NCBI RefSeq assembly: GCF_014596745.1
Contig: NZ_JABTCF010000007.1
Location: 1 to 64,000 of the forward strand
Direction: 5' to 3'
DNA from: Maribacter aquimaris
Lineage (GTDB): Bacteria > Bacteroidota > Bacteroidia > Flavobacteriales > Flavobacteriaceae
DNA: 64,000 nt
Shown: piece after piece, positions 52,836 to 62,566 of the stretch
Numbering within the stretch: position 1 is the stretch's first letter
Layout: each line of letters opens with the position of its first letter
The notes under the pieces: generated by a model
Databases searched by the model: none
What the model was told of the DNA's origin: nothing
What the model saw: only the letters and a program-made list of their open reading frames with translations
Made by a program: the position numbers and the translations under genes

Positions 52836-52852
52836 TCACAAGTTTTGATACT

Positions 52853-53074
52853 ATGGAGAACACACAACCCAATAACCCGTTACACGGCGTAAAACTAGCG
52901 GACATTTTGGAGTATCTTACCCAAAAATATACTTGGGAAGAATTGGCCAATCAGATCAACATCAACTGCTTCAAAAACAATCCTTCCATTAATTCATCAT
53001 TGCGTTTTTTGAGAAAAACACCTTGGGCCCGTGAAAAAGTGGAACAATTTTATTTACATTCAATTCGACAATAA
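52853..53074 (+). CDS. VF530 family (DUF2132) small protein
   Basis: The 73-residue protein from ATG 52853 reads [19 protein letters not shown], then an [20 protein letters not shown] segment and [12 protein letters not shown]. This is the full VF530 family pattern, a small helical protein with a suspected but unproven DNA-binding role. An ATG-proximal extension to 52793 would fall inside the upstream terminator hairpin. trmL starts directly after its stop codon. Confidence 0.85.
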   Translation: MENTQPNNPLHGVKLADILEYLTQKYTWEELANQININCFKNNPSINSSLRFLRKTPWAREKVEQFYLHSIRQ

Positions 53075-53524
53075 ATGCCTTTGAACATCGTCCTCATTGA
53101 ACCGGAAATCCCTAACAACACAGGCAATATTGGTCGTCTTGCCCTGGCTTCCGGCTCCAACCTACATCTCGTAAAGCCCTTTGGCTTTGAAATAAACGAT
53201 AAGCGCCTAAAACGTGCCGGCCTGGATTATTGGCCCCATATCTCCCTATTCATCTATGAAAACTTAGCGGATTTTTACGCAAAACATGAGGATAAGAATC
53301 TAGTGTACTTTTCGAGCCATGGAAAAAAGGACCATTGGTCAATCGACTTTGAAAATGATATGTTTCTTGTATTTGGCAAGGAATCGGTGGGACTACCAGA
53401 GACCATTACCCAACGCAATCCCGACAAACTCTACAAAATACCACTCTACAGTCCGCATATTCGAAGCCTAAATTTGGCCAATGCCGTAAGTATTGCCGTA
53501 TACGAGGGTTTAAAACATCTTTAA
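53075..53524 (+). CDS. trmL: tRNA (cytidine/uridine-34 2'-O)-methyltransferase TrmL
   Basis: The 149-residue minimal SPOUT enzyme methylates the wobble ribose of tRNA-Leu species. Motifs are EPEIPNNTGNIGRLALASGS near residue 10, the LVFGKESVGLP segment near 100, and the knot IPLYSPHIRSLNLANAVSIA near residue 122. The length is typical. The ATG follows the previous stop codon without a gap. Confidence 0.92.
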   Translation: MPLNIVLIEPEIPNNTGNIGRLALASGSNLHLVKPFGFEINDKRLKRAGLDYWPHISLFIYENLADFYAKHEDKNLVYFSSHGKKDHWSIDFENDMFLVFGKESVGLPETITQRNPDKLYKIPLYSPHIRSLNLANAVSIAVYEGLKHL

Positions 53525-53678
53525 GATTTCGATTTTATCAAAATTGGCTCCAATAAATACTTCTCCAATACTTTTGATAACTGTTTTTTGAAAAATATTC
53601 AAACCTGGTTTTTGAAGAAATCCAAGACATTAAAAACGATAGCAAATCATTACTTTTACATAAAATTCCAGGAATAGC

Positions 53679-54341
53679 ATGATAAATAACATTAAAATAG
53701 CGCCTTCCCTCCTCGCTGCTGATTTTGGCAACTTGCAACGGGATGTTGAGATGGTGAACAATAGCGAAGCCGATTGGCACCATATTGATATTATGGACGG
53801 TGTTTTCGTTCCGAATATTTCATACGGAATGCCCGTATTGAAAGCCATTCAAAAGCATGCCACAAAACCATTGGACGTGCATTTGATGATTGTTGATCCC
53901 GATAGATACATAAAGACCTTTGCCCATCTGGGAGCAAGTGTATTAACGGTGCATTACGAGGCCTGTAACCACCTTCACCGCACCATTCAGGCCATAAAGG
54001 CTGAAGGGATGATGGCCGGAGTTGCCATAAACCCACATACGAACATCAGCCTCTTGGAAGATACGATCAAAGATATTGACCTCGTCTGTATCATGAGTGT
54101 GAACCCCGGTTTTGGCGGACAATCATTCATTGAGAACACTTACGAAAAAACCAGAACGCTCAAAGCTATGATCCATGGCAAAAGGGCAAAGACCCTCATC
54201 GAGATCGATGGAGGGGTCACCTCTAAAAACGCCAAGGCCTTGGTTAATGCCGGAGCCGATGTTTTGGTCGCTGGTAGTTTTGTTTTTAAAAGTGACAACC
54301 CAACACAGACGATACACGAACTAAAGGAAATTGTAGGCTAA
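53679..54341 (+). CDS. rpe: Ribulose-phosphate 3-epimerase
   Basis: The 220-residue TIM-barrel enzyme interconverts ribulose 5-phosphate and xylulose 5-phosphate. APSLLAADFGNL at the N-terminus, DIMDGVFVPNISYG near residue 33, HLMI near 67, MSVNPGFGGQSF near 136 and EIDGGV near 171 are the metal- and phosphate-binding motifs. The stop codon shares its A with the start of the next gene (TAATG), so the two are translationally linked. TACTTTTG at 53569-53576 upstream is a possible -7 element. Confidence 0.95.
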   Translation: MINNIKIAPSLLAADFGNLQRDVEMVNNSEADWHHIDIMDGVFVPNISYGMPVLKAIQKHATKPLDVHLMIVDPDRYIKTFAHLGASVLTVHYEACNHLHRTIQAIKAEGMMAGVAINPHTNISLLEDTIKDIDLVCIMSVNPGFGGQSFIENTYEKTRTLKAMIHGKRAKTLIEIDGGVTSKNAKALVNAGADVLVAGSFVFKSDNPTQTIHELKEIVG

Positions 54342-55306
54342 TGGATTATTTTGATATTGTAATCGTAGGAGGTGGCCCTATTGGCATCGCATGCGGATTG
54401 GAAGCACAGAAAAACGGACTTAGTTATGTGATCATAGAAAAGGGACCTATTGTCAATTCCCTTTTCAACTATCCCGTTAATATGCAATTCTTTTCCTCCT
54501 CCGATTTATTGGAGATCGATAATATTCCGTTTATAAGCAACGAGGCCAAACCCAAGAGAAACGAAGCCCTGGAATACTACCGAAGGATCGTTACCAATAA
54601 TGCCTTAAGAATAAACCTTTTTGAAACGGTTGAAAATGTCAAAAAAGTAGCTTCCGGATTTGAGATCAAAACCAATAAACAATCGTATAGCGCATCGTAC
54701 ACCATTATTGCCACAGGATTCTATGACATTCCCAATTTACTTGACATTCCTGGGGAGGATCTGGACAAGGTCTCCCATTATTACAAAGACCCCCATTTCT
54801 ATGCCAGTCAAAAATTGGCGGTCATAGGCGCAAGTAATTCCGCTGTGGATGCCGCTTTGGAGTGCTATCGAAAAGGAGCGGAAGTCACCTTGATCATTCG
54901 CGAGCCCGAGGTTGGTCAACGCGTTAAATATTGGGTCCGGCCCGATATTATCAATAGGATCGAAGAGGGTAGCATCAAGGCTTATTTCAACTCGAACATT
55001 AAAGAAATCCATCCTGATAGGATATTGGTGGACACACCAGAAGGCACTATTGAATTGGAAAACGATTTTGTCCTAGCCCTGACGGGTTACCAGCCTAATT
55101 TTGACTTTCTTGAAAAATTAGGTGTTCAACTTTCGAATGATGAAAAAAAATTACCACAATACGATAAAGAGACTATGGAAACCAATGTAAAAGGTCTTTA
55201 TCTCGCGGGTGTTATTTGCGGCGGCATGGAAACCCATAAGTGGTTTATCGAAAATTCAAGAATACACGCACCGATGATCATGAATTCGATATTGGGTAAA
55301 AAATAA
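54341..55306 (+). CDS. YpdA family NAD(P)H disulfide/thioredoxin-type oxidoreductase
   Basis: The 321-residue flavoprotein has two dinucleotide folds: VIVGGGPIGIACGLEAQ at the N-terminus (FAD) and LAVIGASNSAVDAALECYRKG near residue 163 (NADPH). YLAGVICGGMETHKWFIENSR near the C-terminus is the YpdA signature. In Firmicutes YpdA reduces bacillithiol disulfide; whether this organism uses bacillithiol is not shown here. No redox-active CxxC of thioredoxin reductase is present. It overlaps rpe by one base. Confidence 0.87.
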   Translation: MDYFDIVIVGGGPIGIACGLEAQKNGLSYVIIEKGPIVNSLFNYPVNMQFFSSSDLLEIDNIPFISNEAKPKRNEALEYYRRIVTNNALRINLFETVENVKKVASGFEIKTNKQSYSASYTIIATGFYDIPNLLDIPGEDLDKVSHYYKDPHFYASQKLAVIGASNSAVDAALECYRKGAEVTLIIREPEVGQRVKYWVRPDIINRIEEGSIKAYFNSNIKEIHPDRILVDTPEGTIELENDFVLALTGYQPNFDFLEKLGVQLSNDEKKLPQYDKETMETNVKGLYLAGVICGGMETHKWFIENSRIHAPMIMNSILGKK

Positions 55307-55390
55307 AGCAGGGATACCGCTTAAAGGAATTGACCGGGACCTTCTCTTTAAAACCCCAAATTTTATAATATTACAAAGACCCAAAATCAA

Positions 55391-55421
55391 AAAAGCAAGC
55401 AATATAAAATTGCTTGCTTTT
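55391..55421 (-). terminator. Intrinsic terminator downstream of tRNA-Arg
   Basis: AAAAGCAAGCAA and TTGCTTGCTTTT form a 12-bp stem with a 7-base loop. On the minus strand it is followed by a run of T's, 12 bases after the tRNA 3' end. Confidence 0.85.
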
Positions 55422-55432
55422 CGACTTATTAG

Positions 55433-55506
55433 TGACCCCGGAGGGATTCAAACCCCCAACCCTCAGAGCCGAAATCTGATGCGCTATTCAGTTGCGCCAC
55501 GGAGCC
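55433..55506 (-). tRNA. tRNA-Arg (anticodon TCG)
   Basis: The 74-base minus-strand sequence folds as a cloverleaf. The acceptor is GGCTCCG with CGGGGTC and discriminator A. The D-stem is GCGC/GCGC. The anticodon stem TCAGA/TCTGA encloses the loop TTTCGGC, with anticodon TCG in the middle. The T-arm contains the GGTTTGAATCC loop region. No CCA is encoded. Confidence 0.93.
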
Positions 55507-55537
55507 ATTAATTATTCAACACTCGGTTAAGAGCGCG

Positions 55538-55984
55538 CTAAGATAGTTTATTTTTTACAATAGTGGAAATGGTTTTTCCATCTGCTTGTCCGGCCAATTC
55601 CTTTGACACCATCCCCATTACCTTACCCATATCCTTCATACCTTCTGCCCCAACGGCATCAATGGTCTGCACCACCACTTTCTCAATTTCCTCTTCGGTC
55701 AATTGTTCGGGTAAAAATTGTTCTATAACAGCCGCTTGTTCCAATTCCGGGGCAGCAAGGTCCTCCCTACCCTGTTCGGTATAAATAGCCGCACTATCCT
55801 TTCTTTGTTTTACCAACTTTTGGACCAATTTGGTTTCATCGGCTTCAGATAATTCACCACTTGCCCCACTGGTCTGCGCCAAAAGCAAAGCGGATTTTAT
55901 CGCCCGCAACGATTCCAAGGCTACAGTATCCTTAGCTTTCATTGCAGTTTTCATCTTTTCCATTACCTGTTTTTGTAAACTCAT
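55538..55984 (-). CDS. GatB/YqeY domain protein
   Basis: The 148-residue protein is the stand-alone YqeY type, related to the tail domain of GatB. It begins MSLQKQVMEKMKTAMKAKD, contains ESLRAIKSALLLAQ and KQRKDSAAIY, and ends in a GKVMGMVSKELAGQADGKTI segment. The domain helps position tRNA in the amidotransferase; the free form's role is unclear. It follows ftsZ but a terminator separates them. TATCTTCG on the minus strand at 56006-56013 is a possible -7 element with one mismatch. Confidence 0.9.
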   Translation of the reverse strand: MSLQKQVMEKMKTAMKAKDTVALESLRAIKSALLLAQTSGASGELSEADETKLVQKLVKQRKDSAAIYTEQGREDLAAPELEQAAVIEQFLPEQLTEEEIEKVVVQTIDAVGAEGMKDMGKVMGMVSKELAGQADGKTISTIVKNKLS

Positions 55985-56015
55985 AACGTATACATTTTGA
56001 GCCTACGAAGATAAA

Positions 56016-56050
56016 AAAATAAACCCGAAAATTGGAGAAGTTTCGGGTTT
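56016..56050 (-). terminator. Intrinsic terminator after ftsZ
   Basis: The perfect 10-bp stem AAACCCGAAA / TTTCGGGTTT has a 10-base loop. On the minus strand it is followed by a T-rich tract (TATTTTTTTAT), closing the division cluster. Confidence 0.85.
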
Positions 56051-56073
56051 AAAGCAGGCTGTTCAACATGTGG

Positions 56074-57981
56074 TTAATCCACGTTATCGTGCAAAAATGA
56101 GTTATTGGAACGCAATTGGATGTCTTCATTGCTATCCTCGCTCAAAGTTGTTCTTGAAACTTTATTCTGAATGGGTTTATCATTTAAACTAACACCTTGA
56201 CGCTTGTAAGCAGGCTCCTTTTCAATCTCATCGATATTACTCAGATTGTTTTGGAATTTGTAGTTGAAATCCTTTAATTTTCTTCTGCGCTCATCGGCAC
56301 GTTGCTTTAACAATTCCTCAATTGGACTATCCATAGGATCTGTTTCCTCAACCTGCTGTGGAGCGGTTTTTATGGTTCTCTTTTGAAAGACCAACTCATC
56401 CTCGATAATTTTAGGCTCGAACTCCTCTGCCTTTGATTTGGCACCTGTCAATTGATTTTCCAACTCCATATAGTCATCAAGACTATAACGAGTCTCACCT
56501 TCCTTACTGTATTCTAAAACAGGAATAACCTCTACATGACCATTAACATCCATGTCCTTTACTTCATCATCCAAATTAAAGGTAATGACATTGGCGTTTT
56601 CCTCTTCATTCTTTGTATCGTTCAAGGGCATATCAAAACTAATGGCAAACTGATCTTCTTCCTTTTTGGTTGAAACAACTTCAGGCTCCACTACTTCAAT
56701 GTCATTGATCGTATCCTTGGCCTCAAAGATGACAAAATCATCCTCCGAAACATTTTTCGCAACGACTTCCTCATAGAAAACATTGAAATTCCTGATATAA
56801 TTCGTAGTTGGAATCAAATCCAAACCATCACCTTCCTCAAATTCGAATTTAGCTTTCGGTTGGACAACTTCCTCCTCTTGATCCTCGACCAATTGGTGAA
56901 CAATGTTCTGAGGTGTCAGATTCTGTACTGCCTTTTGTTCATCTTCCAACGTATGGATGATTTTTTTTGATTCCGTATTTACAATATCATCTTGTTGATC
57001 GATATTAAAACCCGTGGCAATAACAGTAACCGCGATGGCTTCCCCTAAGGAATCATCCTCACCAACACCCATGATGATGTTCGCACCATGACCGGCTTCA
57101 CCTTGAATGTGATCATTGATCTCACCAATTTCATCTATAGTAATCTCCTGTGCCCCAGAAACGATCAACAGTAAAACATTCTTTGCCCCGGAAATTTTAT
57201 TATCATTCAATAAAGGCGAATCCAGAGCCTTCATTATAGCCTCATTGGCCCTTGAAGAACCTGAAGCCATGGCAGAACCCATAATTGCCGTACCACTATT
57301 TGAAAGCACGGTTTTGGCATCACGTAAATCGATATTTTGTGTATAATGGTGGGTGATGACCTCGGCTATACCCCTTGCGGCGGTTGCCAATACTTCATCT
57401 GCTTTTGAGAAACCAGCCTTAAAACCTAAATTTCCGTATACTTCCCTTAATTTGTTATTATTGATGACGATGAGCGAGTCAACATTGGCACGTAATTTCT
57501 CAATACCCTTCTGGGCTTGATCACAGCGCATCTTTCCTTCAAATAGAAAAGGCATGGTTACGATACCCACAGTAAGAACATCCATTTCCTTAGCTTGCTT
57601 GGCAATAACAGGGGCAGCACCAGTACCTGTTCCCCCGCCCATACCAGCAGTTATGAATATCATTTTAGTGGTCGTATCCAACATGGCTTTAATATCCTCC
57701 ATGCTTTCTATGGCAGCCTGTTCACCAACTTCGGGATTTGCACCCGCACCCAACCCTTCGGTCAAGGATACCCCTAATTGTATTTTGTTGGGAACCGGAC
57801 TATTGTCCAAAGCTTGGGAATCGGTATTGCAGATGACGAAATCCACTCCGTTTATCCCTGCCTGGAACATGTGGTTAATGGCATTGCTACCTCCACCGCC
57901 AACGCCAATGACCTTAATTACATTGCTTTGGTTCTTGGGTAAATCAAAAGCGATACTATCCATTTCAGTGTTCTTGCTCAT
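56074..57981 (-). CDS. ftsZ: Cell division protein FtsZ with long C-terminal region
   Basis: This tubulin-like GTPase forms the division ring. The GTPase domain (about 20-320) has [15 protein letters not shown] and the [13 protein letters not shown] signature near residue 110. The protein is 635 residues against ~380 in E. coli. The extra ~280 residues are an acidic, probably disordered linker that ends in a conserved-looking peptide ([13 protein letters not shown]), presumably the site that binds FtsA. Long FtsZ linkers are common in flavobacteria. It is the last gene of the minus-strand division cluster. Confidence 0.95.
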   Translation of the reverse strand: MSKNTEMDSIAFDLPKNQSNVIKVIGVGGGGSNAINHMFQAGINGVDFVICNTDSQALDNSPVPNKIQLGVSLTEGLGAGANPEVGEQAAIESMEDIKAMLDTTTKMIFITAGMGGGTGTGAAPVIAKQAKEMDVLTVGIVTMPFLFEGKMRCDQAQKGIEKLRANVDSLIVINNNKLREVYGNLGFKAGFSKADEVLATAARGIAEVITHHYTQNIDLRDAKTVLSNSGTAIMGSAMASGSSRANEAIMKALDSPLLNDNKISGAKNVLLLIVSGAQEITIDEIGEINDHIQGEAGHGANIIMGVGEDDSLGEAIAVTVIATGFNIDQQDDIVNTESKKIIHTLEDEQKAVQNLTPQNIVHQLVEDQEEEVVQPKAKFEFEEGDGLDLIPTTNYIRNFNVFYEEVVAKNVSEDDFVIFEAKDTINDIEVVEPEVVSTKKEEDQFAISFDMPLNDTKNEEENANVITFNLDDEVKDMDVNGHVEVIPVLEYSKEGETRYSLDDYMELENQLTGAKSKAEEFEPKIIEDELVFQKRTIKTAPQQVEETDPMDSPIEELLKQRADERRRKLKDFNYKFQNNLSNIDEIEKEPAYKRQGVSLNDKPIQNKVSRTTLSEDSNEDIQLRSNNSFLHDNVD

Positions 57982-58030
57982 ACTGTTTATATTACTGGTT
58001 TTTTTTATACGTGTTTATAGTTTCTAATCC

Positions 58031-59353
58031 TTATTCGGCATTGTCCAAGAAATCCTTCAATTTTTCAGACCATTTATCAAATACGGATTTTCGTTCCCTT
58101 GATTGTCTCTTGGAATTGGCGTTTTCCTCATCATGATCGGCCAATACCATTTCTTCCTCTTCTTCCGTTTGGTGGGACACCATTATCTTCACATCATTCT
58201 TCACAGCATTCATAAGCAATCCTACAGCCGTCGCATATAATGGGCTAGCCACCTCTTCATCCGTATCCCCGGCCAAGTGTTCATTGGGATACCCTATTCT
58301 TGTATCCATACCGGTGATATATTCCACCAATTGTTTAAGGTGGTTTAATTGACTACCCCCACCTGTGAGGACAATACCGGCAATCAATTTTTTCTTTTGT
58401 TCTTCGTGACCATAATTCTTTATCTCAACATACACCTGTTCGATAATCTCCACAACCCTGGCGTGAATGATCTTCGAAAGGTTTTTGAGTGTTATTTCCT
58501 TGGGTTCACGACCTCTTAATCCAGGAATTGAGACAATCTCATTGTCCTTATTTTCCCCTGGCCACGCCGATCCAAATTTGATTTTCAATAACTCGGCCTG
58601 CTTTTCTATGATCGAACAACCTTCTTTAATATCTTCGGTAATCACACCCCCACCAAACGGAATTACCGCTGTATGTCTGATAATACCATCTTTAAAAATC
58701 GCCAAATCAGTAGTGCCACCGCCTATATCGATCAAGGCAACACCGGCTTCTTTTTCTTCCTGACTTAAAACCGCATCCGATGAGGCCAATGGCTCCAAGG
58801 TAATCATACCTAGGTCCAAGCCCGCACTCTTAATACATCTGCCTACATTCTTTATGGACGAAACCTGTCCTACAACGACATGGAAATTGGCTTCCAACCG
58901 GCCACCATACATCCCAATCGGTTCTTTGATCTCGGCCTGACCGTCAACTTTATATTCCTGTGGCAATACATGAATTATTTCCTCCCCGGGAAGCATTACC
59001 AATTTATACACCTGATTACAAAGTCTATCCAAATCATCCTCATTGATCACCTCCTCAGAATCGGCCCTTGTGATATAGTCACTATGCTGTAAGCTTCTGA
59101 TATGCTGACCAGCAATACCGACCACTACGGAACCAATTTTCAATCCCGAATTGATCTCAGCCTGTTCAACGGCCTGTTGTATGGATTTTATGGTTTGTGT
59201 GATATTATTGACCACACCCCGGTGCACGCCCAAACTCTTTGACCTACCGATACCCAGTATTTCAATCTTCCCATATTCGTTTTCCTTACCGATTATGGCA
59301 ACAATTTTTGTAGTTCCGATATCTAAACCAACTGAATATTTACCCTGTTCCAT
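58031..59353 (-). CDS. ftsA: Cell division protein FtsA
   Basis: The 440-residue actin-like ATPase tethers FtsZ to the membrane. Phosphate-binding loops are YSVGLDIGTTKIVAIIG at the N-terminus and VALIDIGGGTTDLAIF near residue 200; IVLTGGGSQLNHLK near 325 binds adenosine. The C-terminus has a charged linker and a short amphipathic helix (VFDKWSEKLKDFLDNAE), the membrane-targeting sequence. ftsZ follows after about 50 bases. Confidence 0.95.
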   Translation of the reverse strand: MEQGKYSVGLDIGTTKIVAIIGKENEYGKIEILGIGRSKSLGVHRGVVNNITQTIKSIQQAVEQAEINSGLKIGSVVVGIAGQHIRSLQHSDYITRADSEEVINEDDLDRLCNQVYKLVMLPGEEIIHVLPQEYKVDGQAEIKEPIGMYGGRLEANFHVVVGQVSSIKNVGRCIKSAGLDLGMITLEPLASSDAVLSQEEKEAGVALIDIGGGTTDLAIFKDGIIRHTAVIPFGGGVITEDIKEGCSIIEKQAELLKIKFGSAWPGENKDNEIVSIPGLRGREPKEITLKNLSKIIHARVVEIIEQVYVEIKNYGHEEQKKKLIAGIVLTGGGSQLNHLKQLVEYITGMDTRIGYPNEHLAGDTDEEVASPLYATAVGLLMNAVKNDVKIMVSHQTEEEEEMVLADHDEENANSKRQSRERKSVFDKWSEKLKDFLDNAE

Positions 59354-59360
59354 TTTTTAA

Positions 59361-60080
59361 TTATATTTTGGTGCACACTACTTGATTGTTAAACTCCAGA
59401 CTTACAATGTTATATTGTTCCAAGGTCTCATCCTTGTTCGCCTTCGTATAAAATGCCTTAAAGTTGTTGAATTTTTCCTCCAGATTATCTACGCCACCCA
59501 AGTTCACTACGAACTGCTCCATTCTAAACCTCAATTGATACTTCGCTTCACTCGCTATATGAATGCCTATTACATTTTTTCTTAAAAAATCATCTTTATT
59601 TATATATTTCAAAATTTCATAAACATCCTCGAGGCTTTTTCCCGTTACCTTTCCGGTAATAATTGGGACCCTCGCAGAATGACTCGTGGATAATGGCATA
59701 CGATTTCCGTCATCATCCAGATAAAACTTCGATTCCCCTTCAATTCTTCCGATTGGCTTGCGCTGTACGATTTTCGTCGTAAGTCCCCCATTTACAGCAA
59801 GATAAACTTGGGCACTTTTAACCATTTCATTGGCCTCAACGACCTTCTCCATAGTATTCAAATCTAATTTTTCTTTAGACTCATTTACAAGGGGACCAAA
59901 TTTTTGTATTAACAATTTATTAACCATGGCCTGAGTGATATATAGATTATGGTCACCGACGAATTCTATATTAAAATCATTCACTGTTTTCTGACCACTT
60001 CTGTGATTCGAAAATGCGTAAAGCCCAGTGATTACCACCAAAAGAGCTATAAACTTTATGTAGTTCCAATTAACCCGCAT
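59361..60080 (-). CDS. ftsQ: Cell division protein FtsQ
   Basis: The 239-residue single-pass protein has a membrane helix (YIKFIALLVVITGLYAF, about 6-24), followed by a POTRA-type periplasmic domain and a β-domain. It links FtsB/L to the divisome. I chose ATG 60080 (MRVNWNYIKF); a Met 39 bases upstream would extend the overlap with murC to 50 bases. It lies between murC and ftsA, the expected place. Confidence 0.88.
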   Translation of the reverse strand: MRVNWNYIKFIALLVVITGLYAFSNHRSGQKTVNDFNIEFVGDHNLYITQAMVNKLLIQKFGPLVNESKEKLDLNTMEKVVEANEMVKSAQVYLAVNGGLTTKIVQRKPIGRIEGESKFYLDDDGNRMPLSTSHSARVPIITGKVTGKSLEDVYEILKYINKDDFLRKNVIGIHIASEAKYQLRFRMEQFVVNLGGVDNLEEKFNNFKAFYTKANKDETLEQYNIVSLEFNNQVVCTKI

Positions 60081-61422
60081 ATTCCAATTCCTTTTTGATT
60101 TTCGAAACTTCCAATCCAATGTCCCCTGCCCCCATAGTCACCAAAACCTCAGGGTTCTGTAATTTTATTTCATCGATAAGTTTTGATTTCTCCACTAATT
60201 TCTTCATGGGGTTATCTATCATATTGAGCAACCATGAAGAAGTGACCCCTTCTATAGGTTCTTCCCGTGCCGGATAAATATCCAATAACACGATACTGTT
60301 GAATTGCGATAAACTCTTTGCGAAATCATCCGCAAAATCCTTTGTCCTTGAAAACAGGTGTGGTTGAAAAACAGCCAAAACCTTTTTATCGGGATGCATC
60401 TCTGAAATCGCATGAAAAACCGCATTTATCTCTGTAGGATGATGGGCATAATCATCGATGAACACAAAACCATCTTCCTTGATTTTATAAGAGAACCTCC
60501 GTTGCACCCCCTTAAATGACTGTAAGGCATTTGCCAAAAGCCTTGGCGAAACACCTGTCTCCGTAGCCATTGCAAATGCAACCAAGCCATTAAGCAGGTT
60601 ATGTCTTCCTGGTTTATTGAACTTCACTCCTGTCAATGTCAATTCCGGAGTAACCAAATCAAAAATATAGGCTCCCTCCTGAACCCTAAGGTTTCTTATA
60701 CAAAAATCCGAGTCATCTTCAATACCATAGGTAATGCCCTGTAAGGGTAAACCGTTACGTACATAAAGCTTTCCACCGGATTCCAATTTATCGGCAAATT
60801 CCCCGAAAGACCTTATTAGTTCGTCATTGCTGCCATAAATATCCAAGTGATCGGCATCCATTGAGGTAATACATGCAACATTGGGCTGCAACTGCAAAAA
60901 CGAACGATCGTATTCATCAGCTTCCACTACGGAATATTCAGTCCCCTTAAACAGGAAGTTACTATCAAAATCTTCTGAAATACCACCCAAAAAAGCGGTA
61001 AACGAAGTTCCAACCTCATTGAGCAAATGCGCCAAGATACTTGAAGTTGTCGTTTTACCATGCGTACCCGCAACAGCAAAACAGAAGGTGTCCTTGGTAA
61101 TGATACCCAGTACTTCGGACCGCTTCTTCACGGTAAATCCATGCTGTAAAAAATACTGGTATTCGGTATGACTATCCGGAACGGCAGGTGTATAGACAAT
61201 CAAGGTGTTACTAGGGTCCATATACCTCTTATTAACGGAAGCGATATCATCGTTATAATGAATATGGATTCCCATTTCGGAAAGTGCCTCGGTGAGAGGG
61301 GTCTTGGTCTTATCGTACCCCGCAACACGCTTCTTAATGAACATAAAATAACGTGCCAGGGCAGACATACCAATGCCTCCCACCCCAATAAAATAAACGT
61401 TATGTATATCCTTTATAGTCAT
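60070..61422 (-). CDS. murC: UDP-N-acetylmuramate--L-alanine ligase
   Basis: The 450-residue Mur ligase adds L-Ala to UDP-MurNAc using ATP. YFIGVGGIGMSALARYF at the N-terminus binds the UDP group, AVAGTHGKTTTSSILAHLL near residue 118 is the ATP P-loop, and FIDDYAHHPTEI near residue 325 is the MurC-specific C-terminal motif. Its start codon abuts the murG stop codon, and its end overlaps ftsQ. Confidence 0.96.
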   Translation of the reverse strand: MTIKDIHNVYFIGVGGIGMSALARYFMFIKKRVAGYDKTKTPLTEALSEMGIHIHYNDDIASVNKRYMDPSNTLIVYTPAVPDSHTEYQYFLQHGFTVKKRSEVLGIITKDTFCFAVAGTHGKTTTSSILAHLLNEVGTSFTAFLGGISEDFDSNFLFKGTEYSVVEADEYDRSFLQLQPNVACITSMDADHLDIYGSNDELIRSFGEFADKLESGGKLYVRNGLPLQGITYGIEDDSDFCIRNLRVQEGAYIFDLVTPELTLTGVKFNKPGRHNLLNGLVAFAMATETGVSPRLLANALQSFKGVQRRFSYKIKEDGFVFIDDYAHHPTEINAVFHAISEMHPDKKVLAVFQPHLFSRTKDFADDFAKSLSQFNSIVLLDIYPAREEPIEGVTSSWLLNMIDNPMKKLVEKSKLIDEIKLQNPEVLVTMGAGDIGLEVSKIKKELEYAG

Positions 61423-62556
61423 TTAGTCCCTTATCAATTTTTCAATTTCATCAACTATGGCGGCCGTTGCATTGGGCATGGCCAATTTCCTTATGTTATC
61501 CCCCAATTGTACTTGTTTTTCCTTTGACTGGAACATTTCCTGAAAAACCTCATCAAAGTTTGCGTCCAACTCTTTCTCCCCGACCATTATAGCGGCATTT
61601 TCACGAACCAAGGCCATGGCATTTTTTGTTTGATGATCCTCGGCAACATTGGGCGAAGGAATAAAAACCACCGGTTTACCTACAATACATAGTTCGGATA
61701 CCGAACTTGCCCCTGCCCTTGATATAATAAAATCACCTACCGTATAGGCATAATCCATTCTATTCAGGAAATCAACAACCTTAACATCTTCCGCGTTGAA
61801 CTTTTTATATTCTTCAAAATAGAGTTTACCACATTGCCATATCACCTGCACACCCAGTCCTTTGAAATAGTCCAACTTTTGCGCAATCAGTTGATTGATT
61901 CTCCTAGCTCCAAGACTTCCTCCCAAAACCAACAGGGTGGGTTTACCCATCCCCAATCCGAAAAAATCCAACGCCTCTTTTTTGTCTTTACCCAGCGTTA
62001 CCAGGTCCCCACGTACGGGGTTTCCTGTTTTTACAATTTTCTCCGATGGAAAAAAAGCTTCCATACCATCATAGGCAACACAGATCTTAGCGACCTTATC
62101 CTTCAATAATTTATTGGTGATTCCTGCGTAAGAGTTTTGTTCCTGTAAAACACAAGGTATTCCCCTACCGGAAGCCACCTTCAATAGGGGACCACTGGCA
62201 AACCCTCCCGTACCAACAACGGCATCGGGTTTGAATCTTGAGACTATTTTACCTGCTTTGAACAAACTACTAATCAATTTTATCGGAAACATTAAATTCT
62301 TAAGGGTCAGTTTCCTTTGCAACCCAGTAATCCATAATCCCTCAATGGTGTACCCAGCCTGGGGCACTTTCTCCATCTCCATCCTATCCTTGGCTCCAAC
62401 GAACAGAAACTCAGCCTTAGGGTGTCTTTTTTTCAACTCATTCGCTATGGCGATTGCAGGATATATATGTCCGCCAGTTCCCCCGCCCGATAATATAAAC
62501 CTGAGCGCTTTAACCGGGTTATCCCCATTTACCACATTATGTTCTGTTGAACCCAT
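61423..62556 (-). CDS. murG: UDP-N-acetylglucosamine transferase MurG (lipid II synthesis)
   Basis: The 377-residue glycosyltransferase makes lipid II from lipid I at the inner membrane. The first G-loop is [18 protein letters not shown] near residue 27, followed by [12 protein letters not shown] near 109 and the second G-loop [12 protein letters not shown] near 206. [22 protein letters not shown] near 273 binds UDP-GlcNAc. The N-terminus has ~18 extra residues; a later start (MVNGD-type) is not available in frame. Confidence 0.95.
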   Translation of the reverse strand: MGSTEHNVVNGDNPVKALRFILSGGGTGGHIYPAIAIANELKKRHPKAEFLFVGAKDRMEMEKVPQAGYTIEGLWITGLQRKLTLKNLMFPIKLISSLFKAGKIVSRFKPDAVVGTGGFASGPLLKVASGRGIPCVLQEQNSYAGITNKLLKDKVAKICVAYDGMEAFFPSEKIVKTGNPVRGDLVTLGKDKKEALDFFGLGMGKPTLLVLGGSLGARRINQLIAQKLDYFKGLGVQVIWQCGKLYFEEYKKFNAEDVKVVDFLNRMDYAYTVGDFIISRAGASSVSELCIVGKPVVFIPSPNVAEDHQTKNAMALVRENAAIMVGEKELDANFDEVFQEMFQSKEKQVQLGDNIRKLAMPNATAAIVDEIEKLIRD

Positions 62557-62566
62557 ATAACCAGTT

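Noticed and set aside
52793-52852. Upstream start for the VF530-like gene
   Set aside because: It falls in the terminator stem of the preceding gene, and the added residues are not part of the family.
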